Below, piece after piece: positions 55,413 through 64,000 of a stretch of 64,000 bases of DNA. Source of the DNA: Adenophora triphylla var. japonica (taxonomy: Eukaryota; Streptophyta; Magnoliopsida; Asterales; Campanulaceae). Location of the stretch: positions 248,001 to 312,000 of the forward strand of contig JAFEMH010000163.1 of assembly GCA_022495995.1 (NCBI GenBank). The letters are read 5' to 3'. The notes under the pieces are model-generated. The model was not told the origin of the DNA, did not search any database, and saw only the letters and a list, made by a program, of their open reading frames with translations. Both the position numbers and the translations under genes were made by a program. How positions within the stretch are numbered: the first letter of the stretch is position 1; each line of letters opens with the position of its first letter.

Positions 55413-56040
55413 AATGTCACTTGCAGGGCAAGTGGGGTTGTCGATAAAAAAAGGATCCAATCTGGCGAACTGCCGAGACGGATTGGGTGGCCAAGGAGGT
55501 CGAGTGGCTGAACCTTTGGAAGGCTACCTACGTATCCCGGAGGAATCAAGCCATGATCGTAGTTCGGAAAAGATCCACTGGGGAATGGGGTGTCATATGT
55601 GATGAATTGGCTGAACCTAAAGTAGGCTACCTACGTATCCCAGAGGAATCAAGCCAGATTGTAGTTAGGGATCCACTTGGGCATGGCAAAGGGAGACTGA
55701 TCCCTTGCTAGGAAGATGGAAGGAATGTGACCGAGGAGGTCAAGTGGCTGATCCTACTGGGGATATGCCAGATGAAGGAAGTGACCAATGTGGTCGAATA
55801 TCTGGACCTTTACGAGGGACTACTTCATCACTGAGGAATAATGAAGGGAAAAGGGCGACCAATATGGTCAGATGGCTGGACCTTTATGAAAAGCTACTTC
55901 ATCTCTGAGGAATGATGAAGGGAAAAGGGCGACCAATGTGGTTGGATGGCTGGACCTTTATGAAAGACTACCTGCGTATCCCGGAGGAATCAAGCCTTGG
56001 TCATAGTTCAGGTCTCACTAGATATTTAGGAACATGTATA
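55413..56040 (-). repeat. E5 3' spacer: repeated conserved blocks
   Basis: Three copies of the GAACTACG...TACGTAGGTAGCC block lie at 55522-55565, 55625-55667 and 55966-56009. Between them are units with GACCAATGTGGTCG and CATCACTGAGGAATGATGAAG. The layout matches 24600-25250. Confidence 0.7.
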
Positions 56041-56345
56041 GGATCTTTGAGGTAATGAAGATTAATGGAGGAGTCACCTGATTTGACAATTAATGGAGGT
56101 TGTCACCTGGTTTAACATTTAATGGAGGTTGTCACCTGATTTGTCAAGTAATGGAGGTTGTCACCTGATTTGACAATTAATGGAGGTTGTCACCTGATTT
56201 GACAATTAATGGAGGTTGTCACCTGATTGACAATTAATGGAGGTTGTCACCTGATTTGACAATTAATGGAGGTTGTCACCTGATTTGACAATTAATGGAG
56301 GTTGTCACCTGATTTGACAATTAATGGAGGTTGTCACCTGAAGAA
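56041..56345. repeat. Array C in E5: about 10 units of 29-30 bp
   Basis: The unit is TTAATGGAGGTTGTCACCTG followed by ATTTGACAA. Single copies of this unit (GGTGACAACCTCC) occur in the E3 array, so it was amplified separately here. Confidence 0.85.
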
Positions 56346-56965
56346 ACTAAAGCTTACGTCGCTATCGAGGAGATAGAGGTAGCTGAAGTTGGGAAACTAA
56401 AGCGTACTTCGCTATCTAGGCGATAGAGGTAGCTAAAGTTGGGAAACTAAAGTGTACTTCGCTATCTAAGAGATAGAGGTAGCTAAATTTAGTAGAAACT
56501 AAAGCGTACTTCGCTATCTAAGAGATAGAGGTAGCTAAAGTTTGGAGAAACTAAAGCTTACTTCGCTATCTAAGAGATAGAGGTAGCTAAAGCTTAGAGA
56601 AACTGAAGCGTACTTCGCTATCTAAGAGATAGAGGTAGCTAAAGTTGAGAAAACTAAAGCGTACTTCGCTATCTAAGAGATAGAGGTAGCTAGAGTTTGA
56701 GAAACTAAAGCGTACTTCGTTATCTAGGAGATAGAGGTAGCTAAAGTTTGGAGAAACTAATTCATACTTTGCTATCTAAGAGATAGAGGTAGGTGAAGTT
56801 GGGAAACTAAAGCGTACTTCGCTATCTAAGAGATAGAGGTAGCTGAAGTTGGGAAACTAACGTAGCTAAAGTTGAGGAACTGAAGCGTACTTCGCTATCT
56901 AAAAGATAGAGGTAGCTGATGTTGGGAAACTAAAGCGTACTTCGCTATCTAAGAGATAGAGGTAG
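56346..56965. repeat. Array A in E5: about 13 units of roughly 47-50 bp
   Basis: The unit contains GCTATCTAAGAGATAGAGGT with CTATCT/AGATAG arms, then AGCTAAAGTTGGGAAACTAA and GCGTACTTC. It is homologous to array A of E6. Confidence 0.85.
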
Positions 56966-57127
56966 CTATCACTTTCATCATATTGGGTCCCACCTCTTGT
57001 GAAGTTAAGGAACATCCTCCGAATAGGATTTGCTGGTTTTCCCCGAACTTTCTCAAGGTTTTCCAGAAGAATTTTCCTCAAGGAGAGCTAACTATCACTT
57101 TCATCATATTGGGTCCCACCTCTTGTG
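56966..57127. repeat. Partial tandem duplication at the E5 deletion junction
   Basis: A roughly 39-bp stretch containing CACTTTCATCATATTGGGTC and ACCTCTTGTGAAGT occurs at 56969-57007 and again at 57092-57130, 123 bp apart. The first copy abuts array A. Confidence 0.8.
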
Positions 57128-58205
57128 AAGTACTGGGCCAGAGACAAACTGTAAAGACAGAGACAGATCCTTTCATTTTGTTTTTCCTGAACTATTCCTT
57201 TAGCCTTTCTGTCATCCTGAGAATTCGGTTTGTATCCCAAACCATGTCGGGTGGTCTGTTCCTTTGCATCAATGACATCATTGCGACCCTGAAGTCTTTT
57301 ACCCAGTCTAAGCGCCAAAAGATAACCCATCTTTCTCATCATTCGCATGGCAGGAGGTATTTTGTCAGAGGTAGCAGTGAGGTCCGTGCAACATACTTGC
57401 GCTTTGGAGGAGGCTACAGAGAATCCGGTCAAGGCAAGCCCTTCGTCATCATGTTTGACCTCTAGTATTGGGATACCTCCCGTGCTGGTTCCTTCCACGG
57501 TGACACTGTCTCCGTAGATAGTAGAAATAGTCACATCACTTGACTGGAACTTGACACATTGGTGCAAAGTAGAGGCTACCCCATTTATCTGGTGAATCCA
57601 AGGTCATCCCAGCAAAGCGATAAATGAAATGGGAATGTCGATCACTTGGAAGTCCACATCCATGGCCTTTTTTCCAAACCACTATTTGAGAGTAGCAATC
57701 CCCAAAACTGACTGAGCAGTGGAATCGTAGGCCTTAATAGTTTGGCCAGAAGGTTTCAAATCTGTGGGCTTCAAATCCAACAAGTCCATCATATTCGCTG
57801 GCATGACACTCATTGCAGACCCTCCGTCAACTAGCACCCTTGGTAATCGACGTTCTTCCAACTGGACTTTGATGTAAAGGGGTTCGTTATGACTGGCTCC
57901 ATATTTTGGCATGTCCAGGTCAGTGAAGGTGATGATATTTCCATAGTGGATATTTCCAATCATCTGGGCGACCTCATCTGGGGTGACATATATGGGCACC
58001 CTGGTCTTGGCCAAACTTTCTTCTAACTTCAGTTTGTGAGGGTATGAGGAGGTTAACGGGACCACATGGAAATGTTGGCTTGAGTACACTTCAACTGAGT
58101 CAACATCGGGTCCTCCTTTTCGGAGTCTGGCTTTTCTACTTCTGGCTTGTAAGGTCTTTTATCTGTCTTCGGTTCGGAGACGGCATTTCTTTTGTCACCT
58201 TTAGG
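56966..58205 (-). pseudogene. E5 protease, G-patch and pre-RT remnant
   Basis: Protease: MPKYGASHNEPLYIKVQLEE, LPRVLVDGGSAMSVMPANMM (D-G-G active site intact), then TIKAYDSTAQSVLGIATLK; after stops it resumes with MHQCVKF. G-patch-like: MGYLLALRLGKRLQG then RHGLGYKPN, with several Gly lost. The end contains ENLEKVRGKPANPIRRMF, the pre-RT linker, and a 123-bp tandem duplication: TTCACAAGAGGTGGGACCCA on the minus strand occurs twice. Pol beyond this is deleted and the array follows directly. Confidence 0.75.
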
Positions 58206-60198
58206 CTATTCCACACTCATCTGTCCAGATCGAGTCATCACATAGACATTAGATTTTTCCGAGTCATCAGTCCTATCGAAGGATTCCTTCAGCTCTTTCA
58301 GGGTTAAGGGTGGGCTTTTGCTGGCGTATGGCCAACTCTGCTGATTAATTTGATTAACAGCACTACCAGAGGTATAGGCAGCCTCCCGAATCTGATCCCA
58401 GGTTACCGGCTTCCTGGCCTTTTCGGAATTCTGACTTCCCCATTGGCTTAGCAACTGGCTGATTTCAGTTTCATCTTCCTCACTCAAAGCCTTGACAGTT
58501 TCATTCAGGCTTTTCAGGGTCAACATGCAATAGGAATTATCATTCCCAGGGTTTGGAGGTTTGCTAATGGCTTCCTTATCTTGACATAGCAACTTTTTCA
58601 ACAAAGCAGGGTCACATTCCTCATCACTGTCAAACATATCCCTGCTCTCCCTCGGGATCAACCTTCTGATGGCATCTTTGACATTGGCCAAACGTTTCCT
58701 GAAGTGGGAAATTCCATCATCGATAAGGATTTCTGCGGGGTCAAACCTTGTGGCAGTTTCCTGTTCTTTACTCATGGGGGGTTTTCTGGGCTTTTTTGCT
58801 TCTCGGCTAACCACTCTTCTACCGTTCCTTCCGGCATTTCGACTGTGTCTTCCTCGGTCTCACTATAGTAACTTCTGTTGGGACTTTCATCTTGACTCTG
58901 ATGACCAATGAGGGCAAAAGAAGGTCGGGATACTTGGCGCCATATAAGGAGTATTCTGGACTCTTCCCCTGACTTAGGGATTACCAAGAAGATATCACTG
59001 TCGTCGTAAGATAGGAATGGGACCGGGGTCGCTTCAAACTTTAAGACCCTTTCTAGGGCTTCCATACATTATTCTTCGGATAAAGTCTCAGGGGTGTTCC
59101 TTAACACTGCAATGGAATCCACTCTTCCTGATGGGGGTTCGACCTCAATAACGCTTACGTGTTTTAGATCAGCGGGTGGAGCCCACTTCCCTTTTTCAGC
59201 TAATGCTTCGATTAATTTTTTCCATTCACCAACCAAGTATTTGTAAGGAGTTTTGAATTCTAGGATGTGGAATTCATACCCTGCCTCATCTGAGCTCGCA
59301 TCCATTTTCTCTTGCGAGTTCTTTCAAAGGTTACAGCCACACTTTGAGGTAATACAGTCCTCCTTTCCAGGCCTGTGATTTTCTACCCTATCTGGTCCTC
59401 CGAGTTTCATTTCCATTGGCTCCACGTTCATTCCTTCTACTTAGCTGTCATCATCACTGTAAATCCATCCATTCCTATTCACATTTCCGACTGACTCTTC
59501 GATGTCACTGTCTGGGAGATAGGCAAATTCACAAGCGTTGACGAAGTTGGAAAGGTCAGCTTGATATGGATTTTCGGGATCAGGGAATTTGGTTCATGCT
59601 GAGGAGAGGGAGTGAGTCGCATGGGATAATGCAGAGACTGATTGAGTGGGATAGCCGTGGCACTTGCTCTCTGTTGGTAGGGGACAAAGCTGGGTCTTAT
59701 CTGAGGAGACGAAGTCGTTGGAGCCTTGATGGCCTGGGATGTTGGAAAGGACTGAAAAGGGGTATTCCTTGGCAAGGTATCATAGGTGGATGGAGGAGGG
59801 CATTGGTTATAGGCTGGGGGAGCTGAGATTGCTGCTTCTGGAGTCTCATCTTCTACCATAACCAGGGAACCATTGGCTTCGACCACTATCTGAACCCCAT
59901 GACGACTGAGCGCATCGATAAGCATGGCTTGCTGTTCCTCATGAACCTTACGACTGCTTTCCAAGGCTAAGGCTAGCTCTTCTTCCCTAGTCATCGGGTC
60001 ACCCAAACCACTACTGTTTTTTGTCAAATCTGCCATTCTGACTCTCTGGGCTGACAAAACTGAGGATTCTGGCAAACTATCTGAGAATTCTGCACTGACA
60101 AGCCTCTGACCCGGTATTCTCACCCACTTCTTTCTCTCTGCGAAAAAGGGATAGGCAAGGTTTAGACTCTGGGGTAGGTGTTTAGGCTGAAGGCTCAA
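58206..60198 (-). pseudogene. E5 gag ends, core deleted
   Basis: The N-terminal part (60198 to about 59530) is open: FFAERKKWVRIPGQRL, EEQQAMLIDALSRHGVQIVV, then a Pro-rich linker. It matches E3 32102-32640. The core (LKGSALRWF block) and zinc knuckle are absent. 59305-59069 has HILEFKTPYKYLVGEWKKLI, which follows the knuckle in E3. 58814-58206 has VTWDQIREAAYTSGSAVNQI and NVYVMTRSGQ, leading into protease. One internal deletion therefore removed the capsid-like part, as in E4. Confidence 0.75.
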
Positions 60199-60226
60199 GG
60201 AATATGCAAATTAAGAATCTTTCAGT

Positions 60227-60420
60227 TTACTTAAAACAGTGTCTTTTATTAATTTCTATTTGGTTGGAAAAGGGGGTGCCCTTCTTTTTCGCAACTACTC
60301 TAGATCCTGGATCAGTGGGTTCCATCACTACTTCTATAAGCCCCTCATTTTCCACCTGTATTTCGACCTCCCAGGGTGGACAGCCCCGGGCGAGGGTCCT
60401 ATAGGGCACGCAGATCCCAC
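60227..60420 (-). CDS. Conserved short leader ORF of E5, function unknown
   Basis: 60 codons from an ATG (60409) read LARGCPPWEVEIQVENEGLI and EPTDPGSRVVAKKKGTPF, matching E3 31787-31981 and E4 21100-21245. It ends in AAG TAA, and this TAA is also part of the conserved GTAAA that could be a splice donor. Confidence 0.4.
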
Positions 60421-61393
60421 CGACCGAGAGAGAAGAACGCTCCTAAGGGTCTAGTGGGTCATAGGAACTTTTGACGCACGAGGGATGCGGATTATTGTCA
60501 AGGCAATGCCAGGAAAGTCTCGTCTTTCAGCCTTAACGGAATTTTGGCAGAGTTCTGCTTACGCGATTGACGTTTTGACTTTTGGCATTTGTCCAAGAAG
60601 ATAATAGGCATGGGTCAGACGGTAAAAGCCAAATGACACGGTGTCACATTGAACTTTGTTGCATATTTTGCGCGAGTCAAATTCAAAGTCAAGGCCAGGT
60701 CAAGATCTTGTCAATTTTTCCTTGACGGAATTTCGGCAGAGCTCCGCTTGCGCGAAAGATCTTTTGATTTTTTGGCGTGGACTTGGGCTTGACTCTTACG
60801 TATCCCGTGCAGGTCAAAGTCAATCTCGGAGTCAAGATGGTGCCAATCTTTCCTTGGCGGAATTTCGACAGAGTTTCGCTTGCGCGAAGGATCTTGACTC
60901 TCGACATGGGCTAAGGTTTGACCTTTACGGGGGTATGCAATTAGGCTATATGACACGGTCTAGACCAAAAACCAACCAAAAGTCACGGTTTTAAATGTGT
61001 GACACGGACTGTGGATTGGTCGACACTGGCTGCCATGGGGAGTTTCGGATGATTTCGTGCCCGCCCGGGAGCATCGTAATGCTGTCCGTGACTGCAGCTG
61101 AACAACCACCCCGGGTTAAAAGGACGTTCATGCAAAGTGTATAGGATATAATGGTGCGCGTAGTGTGCGGCCTCCTAAAAATGTTTAGTTTTGAGTTAAA
61201 ACAGAGATTTTCAGATATGTGTTTTAAAAGGAATGATTTTCGGGACGGGGGAAATGCAACAGTTAAGCACGTAAATTTTTTGGAGCCCGGTCAGTCTTGG
61301 AACTGAATAGCCCCAAGCTGCCTAAGCTACCAGATTAACCTCAGATTGTGTCCTGGTGGAATTGCCCAAAGAAGCCGCCCCGCTAGGATCTGG
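60421..61393 (-). other. E5 leader, interrupted by a copia element
   Basis: It matches, inverted, the E3 leader (30840-31786), including CAAGATC-type hairpin repeats around 60670-60900 and a GCC-type motif AAGCCGCCCCGC near 61371-61382. The match ends at 61393, where the copia LTR begins, so the primer site and 5' LTR of E5 are outside the window. Confidence 0.65.
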
Positions 61394-62826
61394 TGTTAGG
61401 TCCCAAATGGTAGGAATCAGGCTAGAGGGGGGTGAATAGCCTGTTTAAAACTTTTTACTAAAAACTCTTAGACTTTGAAAATGATTGTGGGCAACACACT
61501 TACTAACCGGTGGAGTAATTTTGCACAGTGGAGATTTCGGTTAGCTAGGTGTAAAACCGGTAAGGTAAAGTTTAAAAGCCAGTAAGTCAAATTCTCATGC
61601 AACAATAACAATGACAAATTTTATTTCCAAGTAAGACAAACAAGTTAAGCAGTAAGTTCAGTCAATAGGTTGTGACCAGTTGAGAGATTATCAACTAGTT
61701 ACAACTACATAACAAGAAATAAACAAACACACAAAGAAATGACACATTGTTTGAAGAGGTTCACAGTGTTAAATAACTGGTACGTCCTCTACCAAGTTTG
61801 GTCAGAACTTGGATTTGTGAAAGTGCACTACTGTATTAATGGATCCTACCTATTACAAGTTTCAAGCCAATGATTGAAGGCTGCCAATCTAAAGGTGACC
61901 ACTAACGGATCGTGCTACAATAAAGACCAGGTGTTTTCTAGAGATGTGCTCACGAGTTGAGCTGATTTCTCTAGGGTGTTATGTGTGAATCAATCAATGT
62001 GTTCCATTGGTAGTCTAATGAAGGAACACTACAGTATTGATTGAGGTGCTCAGTGTTTAAGTCCTACAGAGATGTCTAGTGAAAGAGGGGACTTGCTTTT
62101 AATGCTTTGAACTAGGGAATTTGCAGGTTGGTAGTTCAGAGCAGCTCACTCTCAAGGATCATAAATGCACCAACCATCTTCAATGCTCCGGGGAAACTAT
62201 TTATAGTGAACTTTGAAAAGGAGTCGTTGTCTTTGAAGAGGTTGTAATGATGACTTGGACTGGCAGGCATTAAATGAGGGTATCCTTGCATTAAATGCCT
62301 GAGATTGGATAGAGAGGATTTCCATAGGGAGTTGGGGCGCTGTGAGTACTGGTTACTTTGACATTCTTCAAGAAGGTATTGATTTGTTGCAGAGATGTCT
62401 TGTCAGCATGCTTGCTTTACCAACTTTAGCTAAAGTTGATGGCTGGGTAGTTGGGAGAAATTAATGCATCGGCTAGCTGCTAACTGAGGGAAGCTTGATG
62501 AGTAAGCCTTAACCGGTAAGAGGAAGGACATAATCGACGAGGGAGATGTCGGCTAGATAAGGTGGCCAGTTTGGCATGAATACCGGTTAGAGAGGTCAAC
62601 CGGTACGGCAGCTTCAACAAGTAACTCACATGCTGATGGAAATTCTCAGGTCTTCAAGTCTTCAAAGCATGAGAAAATTACATAATAAAAACACTGGCAC
62701 TTGCACTAAGGGAACCTATCATACATAAAAAAAATCTATTTGATCTAATTAAATTAGAGGTCCACATTAATGCTTGTTATGATTGGGATTAAGCAATTCT
62801 AAATCTAAACATATATTTGACTAACA
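61394..62826 (-). mobile_element. 3' LTR of a Ty1/copia-like element (1433 bp)
   Basis: In plus orientation it reads TGTTAGGTCCC...TTTGACTAACA, with TGTTAG/CTAACA ends. A polypurine tract on the minus strand precedes it. It has a minus-strand TATA box (TATAAATA, 62198-62205). The target repeat on this side would be TCTGG (61389-61393). The rest of the element lies to the right, mostly outside the window. Confidence 0.75.
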
Positions 62827-62840
62827 ATCTCCTCCTAATT
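62827..62840 (-). other. Polypurine tract of the copia-like element
   Basis: The minus strand reads AATTAGGAGGAGAT directly before TGTTAG, the common copia arrangement GGAGAT|TGTTRG. Confidence 0.75.
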
Positions 62841-63182
62841 GCTTAAGTCCAATCACCCTAGGCTAGCATCTTTTTGACTTAGTAAAAGAATGATAAATAG
62901 TTTGTCTATTAGGCATATCATTCCCTAAGTCAAATGACAACTTGATGCTACCTAAGTAAGCTTACAAACAAAGTGAAAGCTTAAAGGAAAATTCAAAATG
63001 AAACTAGAAAGAGATTTTGAGTGAGACCTGCAAAATGAAACGGTTAGTAGCATTTGGAACATTCAAAATGATTAAAAACAAAAGGAATTTCAACAAAACA
63101 CAAAGTTTAAGGATAAGAGATTCTCATTAGGTTGCAGACCGGTGACTGAGATAAGAAATACACTATTTCATCGGTTACATTC
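62841..63182 (-). other. Noncoding stretch between copia 3' ORF and LTR
   Basis: About 340 bp, AT-rich, with no ORF or repeat that I can support. Confidence 0.5.
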
Positions 63183-64000
63183 TCAAGCTGCATCGGCTGG
63201 AGGATCAGCTGGAGGATTTGTTGAGTCTTTAACCGGTGAGGGAGCAGCATCTGAGGGAGGAGTAGCCGACATCACAGGGTCTGAGGATTTGTCTTTCTTG
63301 GATGATCTCTTCTCCTTCTTCTTTTTCTTCTTCTTCTCCTTCTCTTCTCTTTTTATTTTCTTCCTTTCTTCACGAACCTTCAAAAGCACCTCATTTTTGG
63401 CTTTGACTTTAGCCAACTCAATTTCTTGATCACGAATCTTCTGTTGATAGCTGCTAAGGGCTTCTGCTGACCGTTTAAGTTCCTCAATAGACCGGTCCAC
63501 AATGGCTTGGCCAGAAATTTGTTGCTCACAAAGAATTTTGTTGGTATGGTGAGCTTCATCAAGTTGCAACAGGAGATCTCTGATGGTATTATCTCTAGCA
63601 TTTATTTGTTCCATGAAGTTGCCAAGAGACATAGCAATACAAGTTTTCAATAGCTCAAATCTTCTTTCATCCTCCTCCTGATTGGACTTAACGAATGATT
63701 GTGCCAATTCATTGTTTACTTCAACAAAACTTTGGAGCATAGCCTCATGAAGTTCAACCAAATCTTGTGCAATAACTGGCCTATTCAAATCATCAGTGGA
63801 AGAAGCCGGTGGAGGAGCAGATTGAGTAACCGGTTGGGAGGCCGATAAGGGAGCATCAGTAAGAGGATCAACTGATTGAGGAGTGAATGTCTGAATGGGA
63901 GGCAAAGAATCGGTAAGAGGCCTATCGGTAAGAGGAGTTGAGGGATCGGTTAGAAAGGCTGTGGAATCAGTGGGAGGATCGGTAGATGAATCGGTAAGTA
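63183..64000 (-). CDS. Extra 3' ORF of the copia-like element, partial
   Basis: The frame is open from the right edge to a TGA at 63183-63185. The N-terminal visible part is rich in Thr, Asp and Pro with repeated LTD/PLTD words. Then comes a helical region (VELHEAMLQSFVEVNNELAQ, LLLQLDEAHHTNKILCEQQI, IEELKRSAEALSSYQQKI) likely to form a coiled coil, a Lys/Glu run (EKEKKKKKKKEKRSSKKDKS), and a Pro/Ala-rich tail. Extra ORFs 3' of pol with coiled coils are known in SIRE-type copia elements, sometimes called env-like. I see no signal peptide or membrane segment here. It could also be the C-terminal end of an altered gag in a non-autonomous element. Confidence 0.6.
   Translation of the reverse strand, partial: LTDSSTDPPTDSTAFLTDPSTPLTDRPLTDSLPPIQTFTPQSVDPLTDAPLSASQPVTQSAPPPASSTDDLNRPVIAQDLVELHEAMLQSFVEVNNELAQSFVKSNQEEDERRFELLKTCIAMSLGNFMEQINARDNTIRDLLLQLDEAHHTNKILCEQQISGQAIVDRSIEELKRSAEALSSYQQKIRDQEIELAKVKAKNEVLLKVREERKKIKREEKEKKKKKKKEKRSSKKDKSSDPVMSATPPSDAAPSPVKDSTNPPADPPADAA

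Noticed and set aside
56041..56345. Regular 29-30 bp direct repeats resembling a CRISPR array
   Set aside because: Units are contiguous without unique spacers, in plant retrotransposon sequence, with no cas genes.

Overview
The window is gene-poor, repeat-rich nuclear DNA of a flowering plant, most likely a eudicot. I see no host gene, rRNA, tRNA or CRISPR. Nearly everything belongs to nested LTR retrotransposons: several Tat/Ogre-like Ty3/gypsy elements, one gag-protease Athila-type Ty3/gypsy element and two Ty1/copia-like elements. The plant assignment rests on tRNA-Arg-type primer sites (TGGCGACTCCGCTGGGGA), a tRNA-Asp-type site on the Athila element, two RNase H domains in the Tat pol genes, intron-containing plant mobile domain (PMD) genes and plant-style TATA promoters. 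I cannot name the species.

Layout. I call the Tat/Ogre elements E1 to E6. E1 (minus) fills 1-12947: 5' LTR 11933-12947, leader, gag, pol down to about 5336, then two genes on the opposite strand, a DUF7745-like gene (3318-4823) and a PMD gene (521-2308). E1 is inserted in the gag of E2 (minus; gag 12948-15326, 5' LTR 16453-17860). E2 is inserted in the reverse transcriptase of E4 (minus; 17861-22177). The LTR at 22180-24544 is shared: a primer site and E4 lie on its left, a polypurine tract and the 3' part of E6 lie on its right (satellite-like arrays 24600-26340 and a PMD pseudogene 26581-28804). E3 (plus) runs from a U3-less 5' LTR (29091-30562) through gag and pol to 46142, then antisense DUF7745-like and PMD genes (46900-51379) and another array (51590-52722). 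Its RT is split by a complete Athila-type element (35970-43791; LTRs 1467 and 1469 bp; target duplication ATCAG). A copia-like LTR (52723-53631) separates E3 from E5 (minus; 3' LTR 53724-55399, arrays, protease and gag remnants to 60198, leader to 61393). E5's leader is cut by a copia element whose 3' LTR (61394-62826) and 3' extra ORF (63183 to the right edge) are visible.

How the parts relate. Most coding regions carry stops or frameshifts. E3 has gag and RT but no protease; E4 and E5 have protease but no gag core. Two things stand out. First, the antisense pair DUF7745-like then PMD is in the same order in two divergent Tat families (E1, E3). Second, each family carries its own paired CG-rich motif at the LTR promoter and, where these are present, in the leader and at both antisense-gene promoters: TATCTCGCGCGAGATA pairs about 20 bp apart in E1, AAGCCGYCC-like pairs 29-30 bp apart in E3-E6, TGTCGCGTGACACA copies in E2. 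This looks like an element-specific regulon. The idea that the antisense-encoded proteins read these motifs is my inference.

Shared RNA-like features recur across families: a GNRA-type hairpin repeat and a GAACTACG...TACGTAGGCAGCC block directly after integrase, a covarying U5 hairpin, leader hairpins and a conserved short leader ORF. All coordinates and spacings were read by eye; no alignment or folding was computed.
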